Shown: one piece after another, positions 1-6,547 of the stretch
Numbering within the stretch: the stretch's first letter is position 1
How the letters are laid out: the number at the start of each line of letters is the position of its first letter
Assembly (NCBI GenBank): GCA_001464355.1
Contig: LNEU01000018.1
Location: forward strand, 1 to 64,000
Direction: 5' to 3'
DNA length: 64,000 bases
Origin: Burkholderiales bacterium Ga0077544
GTDB lineage: Bacteria > Pseudomonadota > Gammaproteobacteria > Burkholderiales > Burkholderiaceae_D
The notes under the pieces: model-generated
What the model saw: only the letters and a program-made list of their open reading frames with translations
Told to the model about the DNA's origin: nothing
The model's database searches: none
Position numbers and translations under genes: made by a program

Positions 1-1
1 G

Positions 2-451
2 CGAATGGGTGGACGCATTATCGCCGCCGATGTGGCTTCGGTAACTCTTGATTCTGAAGTCGTAATTGAATCCGGTAACGTTTATACATTGTGGGTTGTC
101 TTGCCTGATGGCGTCGTTGAGAGCCGGTCTGTCGTCAGTTCGCCTGGCACATCAGCACTGTTAAACGTATCGCCAGATTTCAGCGCAATTCCAGAGGCAA
201 TGTCGGTATGGGTGCTGGCTTCCGCTGATTTGCTGCCAGAGACATGGCGCGTTATTTCGATGACGGAAGTAAAAGGTACTCAGGCGGATATTACTGCCCT
301 GGCATATCGCCAAGACAAGTATGCAGAAATTGAGGCAGGACTGCGTTTGGAGGCTTTGCCAGTCAGTAATATAAACGGCATTCCTGATGTGCCCACGGAC
401 ATTCAGGTAATTGAATCGCTCTACAATTGTTGGTGCGCGCATCACGGTTAG
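2..451 (+). CDS. Phage tail tip / host-specificity protein J-like, 5' piece (partial, frameshifted)
   Basis: The reading frame is open from the left edge, so the N-terminal part of the gene lies outside the window. The residues (strand-rich, with RVISMTEVKGTQADITALAY followed by a Pro-rich joint) resemble the end of the central region of lambda J-type proteins, which form the tail tip and contact the host receptor. The frame stops at 451. The expected continuation, a fibronectin-III-like segment starting IVGARITVSW, is found at once in the next frame. The two pieces overlap by about 40 bases and were almost certainly one gene. J-family membership is by resemblance only. Confidence 0.6.
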   Translation, partial: RMGGRIIAADVASVTLDSEVVIESGNVYTLWVVLPDGVVESRSVVSSPGTSALLNVSPDFSAIPEAMSVWVLASADLLPETWRVISMTEVKGTQADITALAYRQDKYAEIEAGLRLEALPVSNINGIPDVPTDIQVIESLYNCWCAHHG

Positions 452-1706
452 TTGGCTGGGCAACCAGTCCTATTACGAACTGCAATATCGTCGCGCAGAA
501 AGCAATTGGACGACAGCAAGCACCTCTGCATCATCGATTGACATTCAGCCTGCGGAGCCTGGCGACTACCAGTTCAGCCTCGTCGCGATCAATGCGGCTG
601 GGCGCAGGTCGGCACCCACTCAGTTTAATAAGACGATCTACGGATTGACAGCACCACCAGCGAGCGTGTCTGGATTTCGGCTTGCTGCAATTAGCGGGAT
701 GGCGCACCTGTCCTTTAACGCGGCCACTGATCTGGACGTGATTGTCGGCGGACATCTCCGCATTAGGCATACGCCGGAGCTGATTGCTCCAAAGTGGTCC
801 AACGCGACCGACATTGGCCCGCAAATCCCTGGCACCGCTACAAATGCAACATTGCCGCTATTGGCAGGAACATACCTCGCAAAGTGGGTAGATTCTCGCG
901 GCATAGAGAGCATCGCGGACGTCGGGATTATCACTGATGCACCAAACGTCATGTCTATGAACATTGTCGACATGATCGATGAGGGGCCGCTGTTCTCTGG
1001 TGCTAAATCGGGCGTGGCTGTATCCGGCCCTTACCTGACGCTGGATTCGGCTGAGACTATCGGTGAGCAGCTTGGCAACGTCAGCACCTGGTCATCGCTT
1101 GGCACATTGGGTGGGCTTTCAGCGGTCGGCGAATACTTGTTTTCGCGCGGCATTGACCTCGGATCAACGCAGACTGTGCGCATTTCTGCTGGTCTGCTGG
1201 CTGACGGCTTTGATGCGCTTGATCTCATCGCATCGAGGCCGCTTGTATCAACGTGGGCATCCGTAGTGGGTGATGTGATCACGGACGTGTCTTGCACGAT
1301 CTTTGTTCGGACAACGACCGATGATCCAGACCTTTCTCCCGTATGGGGTAGTTGGCAAACATTCTTTGTTGGCGAATACATTGCGCGTGGGTTTGAATTT
1401 AAAGCGGTGTTGACCAGCAATTATCCCACTCACAACATTCTTGTATCAGAGCTGCTGGTAACGATTGACATGCCTGATCGCATGGAGCAGGGCGACGACA
1501 TTGAAAGCGGGGTTGGTACGCACAGAGTCACGTTCGGCCTTCCATTCATGGCGCCACCGGCAATCGGCATCACGGCGCAAGACATGCAGACCGGTGATTA
1601 CTACAGCGTCACCAATAAAACAGAAGAATATTTTGACATCACCTTCCGCAACGCCGCAGGTAGCGCGGTATCACGAACATTTGATTTTTACGCAAAGAGG
1701 TATTAA
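411..1706 (+). CDS. Phage tail tip / host-specificity protein J-like, 3' piece
   Basis: This 431-residue frame continues the J-like protein of the preceding frame. Residues about 8-80 look like one fibronectin-III repeat (ITVSW, YELQYR, YQFSLVAINAAGRRS). About 85-180 look like a second. The C-terminal 70 residues (THRVTFGLPFMAPPAIGIT to FDFYAKRY) resemble the receptor-facing beta domain that ends many phage tail proteins. As a separate gene it would have to start at TTG 411 with no visible Shine-Dalgarno, so it is better read as the downstream half of a broken or recoded gene. The tail-fibre gene follows directly: its ATG at 1707 begins the base after the stop. Confidence 0.6.
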   Translation: MNRSTIVGARITVSWLGNQSYYELQYRRAESNWTTASTSASSIDIQPAEPGDYQFSLVAINAAGRRSAPTQFNKTIYGLTAPPASVSGFRLAAISGMAHLSFNAATDLDVIVGGHLRIRHTPELIAPKWSNATDIGPQIPGTATNATLPLLAGTYLAKWVDSRGIESIADVGIITDAPNVMSMNIVDMIDEGPLFSGAKSGVAVSGPYLTLDSAETIGEQLGNVSTWSSLGTLGGLSAVGEYLFSRGIDLGSTQTVRISAGLLADGFDALDLIASRPLVSTWASVVGDVITDVSCTIFVRTTTDDPDLSPVWGSWQTFFVGEYIARGFEFKAVLTSNYPTHNILVSELLVTIDMPDRMEQGDDIESGVGTHRVTFGLPFMAPPAIGITAQDMQTGDYYSVTNKTEEYFDITFRNAAGSAVSRTFDFYAKRY

Positions 1707-2879
1707 ATGACGCAGCATGCATACACGATTGCAGATCAGCCAGGACTAGCATTTCTGGCTGATGTTAATGCCGCATTGGCAGCCATAGTTACAAACAACA
1801 GCGGCACAGAAGCGCCAGTCGAGACATATGCCCATATGTGGTGGGCTGATACGACTGCTGGAATATTAAAGCGCCGCAATGCTGGCAATACAGACTGGAT
1901 CAGCGTTATGTCGCTTGATCTAGCTATTTCTGATTTTGGTGAGTCTCTGATTACTGCTGCTGATGCCGCTGCTGTTCGTATCCTTTTAGATGCGGCACAG
2001 GATTCTGGACTCATTCACACCATAGGCAACGAAACAAAATCCGGCGTGCTGACGTTCATGAATTCGCCGGTAGTTCCTGCGGCAACAACAGCAGGCCAAG
2101 CAGTTAACAAAGGACAGCTTGACGCTTTCGTTACTCCAAAATATTTGAGTGGTTTTGCGATTACCGCTGCCGGTGCATCTAGTACGATAACGGTAGCTCC
2201 TGGATATGCCGCAAGCAGTGACGATACCATGATGATGCGACTAGCCTCTGCCATGAGCAAAACTACATCGGCGTGGGCTGTTGGGTCTGGCAATGGTGGC
2301 TTAGACACTGGAACGATTGCTAATAATGCGACGTATCATTTCCATGAAGTCATACGCCCAGATACGGGGGTAGTAGATGTGGCAATCTCATTGTCGCCAA
2401 CAGCTCCAACAACAGGCGGGAATATTCCTTCTGCTTATACAAAAAATAGACGATTCGCTTCATGGCGCACAGATGGCTCAGCGCAGTGGGTAAAAGGCTA
2501 CTCTTCTGGGGATAGATTCTATTTGGATAGCATCGTCAATGATGTCAATGCCACAAATCCCGGTGCTACTGCGGTGACGCGTACTCTATCCGTTCCAACT
2601 GGAATCAATGTTGATGCGCTCATTATTGCGAGTTTGGCGATTGGTACTGCGGCGTCAAGTCTTTATGTCAGCGATTTAGCGACGGCCGACATTACTCCAT
2701 CTGCATCTGCTGCATCACAGATTACAAATCAACTAAATAATCAAGTTGGAAACTGTCCTATTACCGTTCGTACGAACACAAGTGGTCAGATCAGAACGCG
2801 ATTACTTGGTTCGGACGCAAGCACGATCTTAAGAGTTAATACTCAGGGATGGGTTGACACAAGAGGGAGGGATGCTTAA
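1707..2879 (+). CDS. Phage tail fibre protein
   Basis: 390 residues. The N-terminus (residues about 1-70, with AHMWWADTTAGILKRRNAG) is typical of phage and prophage tail fibre or collar proteins. The middle (about 130-180) is Gly/Ala/Thr-rich and repetitive, and the rest is predicted mostly beta, as expected for a trimeric fibre shaft and tip. It likely recognises the host surface. It starts immediately after the J-like gene and its stop overlaps the next ATG (TAATG), so translation is coupled. The 3' half looks more AT-rich than the chromosomal genes to the right. Exact family not identified. Confidence 0.65.
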   Translation: MTQHAYTIADQPGLAFLADVNAALAAIVTNNSGTEAPVETYAHMWWADTTAGILKRRNAGNTDWISVMSLDLAISDFGESLITAADAAAVRILLDAAQDSGLIHTIGNETKSGVLTFMNSPVVPAATTAGQAVNKGQLDAFVTPKYLSGFAITAAGASSTITVAPGYAASSDDTMMMRLASAMSKTTSAWAVGSGNGGLDTGTIANNATYHFHEVIRPDTGVVDVAISLSPTAPTTGGNIPSAYTKNRRFASWRTDGSAQWVKGYSSGDRFYLDSIVNDVNATNPGATAVTRTLSVPTGINVDALIIASLAIGTAASSLYVSDLATADITPSASAASQITNQLNNQVGNCPITVRTNTSGQIRTRLLGSDASTILRVNTQGWVDTRGRDA

Positions 2880-3343
2880 TGCCTTACGTTCAACGCAATG
2901 AAAGTGGTGCTGTAACAGGAATTTTTGAGGTATCTCAAAAAGGGTACGCAGAAGAATTTTTGGGAGATGACTCTGTAGAGCTACAGCCAAGATTTGTAGA
3001 TTTAAAAGGCGCCCGCATCGCTGAGCTAAACGCCATTGCGCAGCGCTTAGCAGATCAGGCGATTTCAGGTTATCCAAAAGCGGAAACACTCTCTTGGCCG
3101 GATCAAGCTGCCGAAGCATTAGCATGGGCCGTTGACGATGCAGTACCTACGCCATATATGGACTCGCTTGCTTTAAGTCGTGGATTGGATCGTGTCGAAT
3201 ACCTTAATCGCACCGTCGCAAAGGTTGCATCGTTCAAGGCATTCTCGGCACATGTATTCGGTACTCGTCAGAAGTATGCGGATCAAATCGACGCCGCAAC
3301 AAATGAAGCCGAACTTAACGCTATCGTTTTCAACTTTGCATGA
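2879..3343 (+). CDS. Small phage protein downstream of tail fibre, possible fibre assembly factor
   Basis: 154 residues with no signal peptide or membrane segment. The first 45 residues look beta-rich (YVQRNESGAVTGIFEV), and the remainder looks helical and charged (RGLDRVEYLNRTVAKVASF). Small proteins with a short N-terminal beta part and a helical C-terminal part often follow tail-fibre genes and act as fibre assembly chaperones. That role is inferred here from position and fold style, not from a recognised motif. The start codon overlaps the fibre gene stop by one base, and the end overlaps the next gene by four bases (ATGA). Confidence 0.5.
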   Translation: MPYVQRNESGAVTGIFEVSQKGYAEEFLGDDSVELQPRFVDLKGARIAELNAIAQRLADQAISGYPKAETLSWPDQAAEALAWAVDDAVPTPYMDSLALSRGLDRVEYLNRTVAKVASFKAFSAHVFGTRQKYADQIDAATNEAELNAIVFNFA

Positions 3344-3882
3344 AACTCGCTTCCTACACTGGCACGCACACTGGCTACAAAGGGGCTGGAAATATGCTTA
3401 TCCGTTTTCGGCTGAAAGGTGTTTATAGCCACAGCGAATTGGTATTCATGCCTGGCGATGGCGTCGATCACCTGATGCCTGATAGGGCATGCGAACCAAT
3501 TGACGGGGCGTACTGGTGCGCATCATCGACAGGCACTGACGTTATGCCGGAATGGTCGCCACGCCGTGCCGGAAAAGTCGGTGGAGTGCGGTTTAAGCGC
3601 ATCTATCTCGATCCTGAAAAGTGGGAAGTCGATGAATGCGCCGGCGATCCAGTAAGAGCAGCTCAGTGGTTTAAAGACCATCAAGGCGATCTGTACGATT
3701 GGCAACTAATAGTAGGTGGCGTGGCGTGGTTTATTCCAGACAAAAGAAGCCGGTATGCATGCTCTGAGTCAGTCGCAGCAGCATTGGGCTATATCGACCC
3801 ATTTCGATACGACCCCTGTGTTCTCAAATCGGCAAACCTGATTCATTCAATACAAGCACCTTCGGGTGCTTTTTTCATTTAG
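3340..3882 (+). CDS. Permuted NlpC/P60-like (YiiX-type) cysteine hydrolase, prophage
   Basis: 180 residues. Two short motifs stand out: YSHSELVF at about residues 28-35 and YACSESVAAALGY at about 139-151. A His motif before a Cys motif (C-S-E-S followed by a helix) is the order seen in circularly permuted NlpC/P60 (papain-like) proteins such as the YiiX group, which hydrolyse amide bonds. His30 and Cys141 are the candidate catalytic pair. It lies between the tail genes and the lysis cassette, overlaps its upstream neighbour by ATGA, and carries a terminator in its final codons. Possible roles are cell-wall cleavage on entry or modification of host components; the substrate is unknown. Confidence 0.6.
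   Translation: MKLASYTGTHTGYKGAGNMLIRFRLKGVYSHSELVFMPGDGVDHLMPDRACEPIDGAYWCASSTGTDVMPEWSPRRAGKVGGVRFKRIYLDPEKWEVDECAGDPVRAAQWFKDHQGDLYDWQLIVGGVAWFIPDKRSRYACSESVAAALGYIDPFRYDPCVLKSANLIHSIQAPSGAFFI
3854..3876 (+). terminator. Intrinsic terminator inside the end of the hydrolase gene
   Basis: AAGCACC-TTCG-GGTGCTT is a perfect seven-base-pair stem with a stable UUCG tetraloop, followed by a T-run. It forms the last codons of the hydrolase gene, so the C-terminus APSGAFFI is in effect the translated terminator. Confidence 0.8.
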
Positions 3883-3892
3883 GGAGCAACCC

Positions 3893-4330
3893 ATGTCAGA
3901 CACATTGAACGCTTCTGCAGCAGCTGGCAGTGCTCTTATTAAAATATTTGGTATTCCCGTACTGACCGGATCGCTTGCCGCAGCGTTGGGCTTTATGTTC
4001 ATGTGGCCACAAACCAAGAAAGAGGCATTTTCTCGGTTTGCATGCTCAATTCTCTCATCGGCAACGATCGGGCCTCTGGCTGTTGTTTGGCTGCGGTCGT
4101 ACAAGCCTGACCTATTTGAATCAGCCAAAGCGATCGCGCTGCTGGCAGGAACGGAAGAGGCCGTCGGTTTTCTCTTTATCGCCGCCCCAATCATGGTCGC
4201 CGCCGGCTTGCCTGCCTGGTGGATTATTGGCGCGGTAGTTCGTTGGTTCGATAACCGGCGCGACAAAGACATTGGGCAGATGGGTGGGGATGTGATCGAT
4301 CTGATCAAGCGCGGCAAGGATCTGGTATGA
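3893..4330 (+). CDS. Phage holin-like membrane protein
   Basis: 145 residues from ATG 3893, chosen because AGGGAGC lies just upstream; longer forms would start at a weak codon inside the preceding terminator. Hydrophobic stretches are visible at about residues 18-40, 48-66, 80-95 and 97-116, followed by a basic tail (RWFDNRRDKD, KRGKDLV). Size, multiple membrane spans, charged C-terminus and position right before an endolysin gene point to a holin, which makes the membrane lesion that triggers lysis. No specific holin family is recognised. It overlaps the endolysin by ATGA. Confidence 0.65.
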   Translation: MSDTLNASAAAGSALIKIFGIPVLTGSLAAALGFMFMWPQTKKEAFSRFACSILSSATIGPLAVVWLRSYKPDLFESAKAIALLAGTEEAVGFLFIAAPIMVAAGLPAWWIIGAVVRWFDNRRDKDIGQMGGDVIDLIKRGKDLV

Positions 4331-4767
4331 GCATCGTTGTGGTGGACTCCATCACGATGGAACAGTTTTTCATGAAGCGCGAGCGCTTGTATGGAAGCGA
4401 GTTGACCGCCGAATTGCGCGCCAATGCGGCGATGACAGTGGATCGAATCAATCAGCTGATCGCGGCATTTTCAGCCGATGGCGTCGAGCTCGAGATCCGT
4501 CCGGATACAAAGTCACCAGTATCTAGCGGATGGCGTCCTGCTGCTGTCAATGCAGGGACAAAAGGTGCGGCGCCACGCAGCAATCACATGAAGTGCCTTG
4601 CATGTGATCTGTACGATCCCGAGGGTGCAATCGATGAATGGGCTCTTGCTCATCCTGATGTGCTCAAGCGCATTGGGTTATGGCAGGAGCATCCATCTGC
4701 AACAAAGTCGTGGGCGCATTTTCAGACAGTCCCGCCCAGATCCGGCAATCGTGTTTTTTACCCTTAG
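4327..4767 (+). CDS. Phage endolysin, M15-type peptidase
   Basis: 146 residues. It has the M15 (VanY / D-Ala-D-Ala carboxypeptidase-like) zinc signature: SGWRPAAVNAGTKGAAPRSN at 60-79, the metal motif SxHxxxxAxD as SNHMKCLACD around His80 and Asp87, and a C-terminal WAHFQT with the third ligand His. It is expected to cut peptide cross-links in peptidoglycan during lysis. There is no signal peptide, so export depends on the holin. It forms a holin / endolysin / spanin cassette with its neighbours and overlaps the holin gene by four bases. Confidence 0.8.
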   Translation: MSIVVVDSITMEQFFMKRERLYGSELTAELRANAAMTVDRINQLIAAFSADGVELEIRPDTKSPVSSGWRPAAVNAGTKGAAPRSNHMKCLACDLYDPEGAIDEWALAHPDVLKRIGLWQEHPSATKSWAHFQTVPPRSGNRVFYP

Positions 4768-4776
4768 GGCGACGTC

Positions 4777-5298
4777 ATGAAAATAGATTTAATTCCGGCG
4801 TGGGTGTACTGGATCGTAATTGCTTGTGGCCAGCAATTGAGGGTATCTGGCCTGCAAGTCGACATCGCAACTGAAAAGCAATCCCGCAGCGATGAGAATG
4901 CAGATCGATTCCGTGTGGCTATGCAATGGCAGCAGTACGTAGATGACAAAGAAACTGCACACACGATCGCTCAGCAAACAAAGGATAACGAATATGCAAA
5001 AGCTTACAAAAAGTGGGAAGCCGATCGCGCTATTGATACTGCTAACGCTAACCGGTTGCGCGGGACCATTGAAGCCTTCGCCGCCAGTGGTCGCCGACCA
5101 GGTGAATCTGACGCCGCTTTCATCGAGCGTATCGGAAATCGACTTAAAACCATCGGCGGATTACTTGCAGGCGGCGCGGACATGGTTACTGAAAGTCTCG
5201 GAATCATTGAGCGACGCGACCTTGAAGTAGTGCGTTTGGCTGAGCAGATAAAAATTGATCGGTCGGCCTGCTCAAAAAGCAATTCCCCGCCTGAATAG
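4777..5298 (+). CDS. i-spanin (Rz-like) lysis protein
   Basis: 173 residues. A single N-terminal hydrophobic segment (about residues 5-24, IPAWVYWIVIACG) is followed by a long charged helical region (about 30-110, many Gln, Lys, Glu), as in Rz-type inner-membrane spanins, including DUF2514-like members. Together with the outer-membrane lipoprotein encoded inside it in another frame, it should bridge and fuse the two membranes at the end of lysis. It starts nine bases after the endolysin stop with AGGG upstream. The C-terminal half contains the whole nested o-spanin gene. Confidence 0.7.
   Translation: MKIDLIPAWVYWIVIACGQQLRVSGLQVDIATEKQSRSDENADRFRVAMQWQQYVDDKETAHTIAQQTKDNEYAKAYKKWEADRAIDTANANRLRGTIEAFAASGRRPGESDAAFIERIGNRLKTIGGLLAGGADMVTESLGIIERRDLEVVRLAEQIKIDRSACSKSNSPPE
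4994..5230 (+). CDS. o-spanin (Rz1-like) lipoprotein nested inside the Rz gene
   Basis: 78 residues in the +1 frame, entirely inside the i-spanin gene. I chose ATG 4994 because AGGA lies just upstream and the N-terminus then reads as a lipoprotein signal: MQKLTKSGK, a hydrophobic core ALLILLTL, and lipobox L-T-G-C with Cys22 as the acylation site. A Pro-rich stretch (PLKPSPP) follows, as in Rz1 proteins. A longer form from ATG 4943 is possible but would put charged residues ahead of the signal. Embedded Rz/Rz1 pairs are well known in lambda-like phages. Confidence 0.75.
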   Translation: MQKLTKSGKPIALLILLTLTGCAGPLKPSPPVVADQVNLTPLSSSVSEIDLKPSADYLQAARTWLLKVSESLSDATLK

Positions 5299-5326
5299 CG
5301 ATTTGTTGAAGCGGTTTGATGTTTTG

Positions 5327-5352
5327 CTATACTGTTCATTCATACAGTATAG
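5327..5352. promoter_or_regulatory. LexA (SOS) box
   Basis: A perfect 26-base inverted repeat, CTATACTG-N10-CAGTATAG. Its core TACTG-N10-CAGTA (5330-5349) matches the LexA operator of beta- and gammaproteobacteria. It ends seven bases before the start codon at 5360, with AGGTGA (5351-5356) as the ribosome site, so LexA binding would block this gene. Confidence 0.85.
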
Positions 5353-5359
5353 GTGAAGC

Positions 5360-5776
5360 ATGTATTGTCGAGTTTTACAGCTTTGGGAAAACGGCCATCT
5401 GCTGCCCAAGCACAGGCACAACAGCGCCAGCAAGTGGAGCGAAGGCGAATTCACGTTCGAGCCTTGCGAACATGAAGCATTCAATCGGACGATGCGCCGT
5501 GCAAAACTGATCCAAACCATCGAGGCCGGCGGGATGGGCAACGAAGTGTTGCCATATCTCTACGACGCCAGCTTGGTGACTATGCAGGCAGACTGGATGC
5601 GGGTATCAGGCTTCTATTTCGATGACAGCACAAAGAATGCCCTCATGCAGACCTGGCACGTAATCATTTTGGCGAGCGACTATCGAGAATGGGTGATCAA
5701 AGACAGTATCGAAAAGCAATTGCGAGAAGAAAAAGCACAGCAGCAAAAGAAAAATCAGAACGTGCGCAATGACTGA
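5360..5776 (+). CDS. Unknown protein under LexA control at the prophage right end
   Basis: 138 residues; no family recognised. The N-terminus MYCRVLQLWENGHLLPKHRH is compact and His/Trp-rich, the middle is mixed alpha/beta, and the last 30 residues are a highly charged helix (KQLREEKAQQQKKNQN). There is no signal peptide or membrane span. It stands alone between the lysis cassette and the attachment site, directly behind a perfect LexA box, so it should be off in the lysogen and induced by DNA damage. Genes placed like this in prophages include anti-repressors, recombination helpers and host-modifying factors. Which of these applies cannot be told from the sequence. Confidence 0.7.
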   Translation: MYCRVLQLWENGHLLPKHRHNSASKWSEGEFTFEPCEHEAFNRTMRRAKLIQTIEAGGMGNEVLPYLYDASLVTMQADWMRVSGFYFDDSTKNALMQTWHVIILASDYREWVIKDSIEKQLREEKAQQQKKNQNVRND

Positions 5777-5792
5777 TCCAGCCGTAAAATAT

Positions 5793-5866
5793 TGTCTAAT
5801 ATCAAAATCGCAAACTATGCTGGATAAGGATTTCAAGATGTTGGGTGTGATACTGTATATTAGACA
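5793..5866. repeat. Inverted repeat beside the attachment site
   Basis: TGTCTAATAT (5793-5802) and its exact complement ATATTAGACA (5857-5866) are separated by 54 bases. The pair lies between the last prophage gene and the tRNA fragment. That spacing and place would suit arm-type sites for a tyrosine integrase or excisionase, but there is no direct proof. Confidence 0.45.
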
Positions 5867-5915
5867 GATTAGCTAAACCTTGAGTATTGGCGCGGCTTAG
5901 AGGCGGATATATGCC

Positions 5916-5963
5916 TGCATGGGGTGCAAGGGGTCGAGTGTTCGAATCACTCCGTCCCGACCA
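5916..5963 (+). other. attR-type junction: 3' part of tRNA-Pro(GGG)
   Basis: From TGCATGGGGTGCAAGG onward the sequence is the 3' half of a tRNA: anticodon loop with GGG (5921-5923), T-arm GAGTG-TTCGAAT-CACTC, acceptor strand CGTCCCG, discriminator A and encoded CCA. The matching 5' acceptor (CGGGACG) is absent upstream, so this is not a complete gene. Phage integration into tRNA 3' ends leaves this arrangement: phage DNA on the left, the original 3' half and chromosome on the right. The intact tRNA-Pro and the integrase should lie to the left of the window. Confidence 0.8.
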
Positions 5964-5971
5964 AATAAATC

Positions 5972-6007
5972 AAAGGGTTACAGCAAAATGGCTGCAACCC
6001 TTTTTTT
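5972..6007 (+). terminator. tRNA-Pro terminator
   Basis: AAAGGGTTACAGC (5972-5984) pairs with GCTGCAACCCTTT (5991-6003) with one mismatch and ends in a T-run. It lies eight bases after the CCA of the tRNA fragment and is probably the original tRNA-Pro terminator, left in place after integration. Confidence 0.8.
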
Positions 6008-6101
6008 ATTTTCATGGCTCGTTTCGTCCTTATGGAGTTTCCTCTGGCAGTTGGGTAACGGAAGTCCTTGATCCTATTGCGGGAAAGAAAAGGCGTTAGA
6101 C

Positions 6102-6434
6102 ATGAATATCTATATCACTCTTGGTCTTGCTATCGTCTTTGAAGTGATAGCGACAAGTTGCTTGAAGGCCTCTGATGGTTTCACTCGTTTATGGCCTAGT
6201 GTAGCGACGGCAATTGGTTGTGCAGCATCCTTTTATTTCCTTGCTATCGCTTTAAAAACTATCCCCACTGGCATCGCCTATGCAATTTGGTCGGGCGTAG
6301 GTGTAGTGTTGATTTCTTTAATTGGCTGGGTCGTCTTTAAGCAAGTGCTGGATGCGGCAGCAATTCTCGGCATGGTGCTCATTGTTGCTGGTGTTGTTGT
6401 GATTAATCTGTTCTCCAAGGTCGGAGCGCATTGA
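6102..6434 (+). CDS. SMR family small multidrug efflux protein (EmrE-like)
   Basis: 110 residues with four hydrophobic segments at about 3-21, 33-50, 57-77 and 84-103. The essential proton- and drug-binding glutamate of the family is Glu14 (AIVFEVIATSCLKASDGFTR), and Tyr and Trp residues typical of the drug pocket are present (YAIWSGVGVVL at 60-70). Such proteins act as antiparallel dimers in the inner membrane and swap protons for cationic compounds. It stands alone just outside the prophage. Close relatives include EmrE, QacE and guanidinium exporters; the drug-type sequence around residues 10-30 favours EmrE/QacE. Confidence 0.85.
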   Translation: MNIYITLGLAIVFEVIATSCLKASDGFTRLWPSVATAIGCAASFYFLAIALKTIPTGIAYAIWSGVGVVLISLIGWVVFKQVLDAAAILGMVLIVAGVVVINLFSKVGAH

Positions 6435-6547
6435 AGTCCTTGTAAGCTGGATGGTGAGAAGAGGCGTGTGCTTGAATCATATTCATTGCAAAGATCATGG
6501 TGACGATTCATTGAATTTTCTCTCAAACAGAAGTATCGCCTTCGTCT

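Noticed and set aside
5851-5867. Second LexA-like site, TACTG then CAG
   Set aside because: The spacing is nine bases instead of ten and the right arm is incomplete, so it does not fit the operator.
5887-6099. 71-codon frame across the tRNA-Pro fragment
   Set aside because: It runs through the tRNA 3' end and its terminator, has no ribosome site and no protein-like composition.
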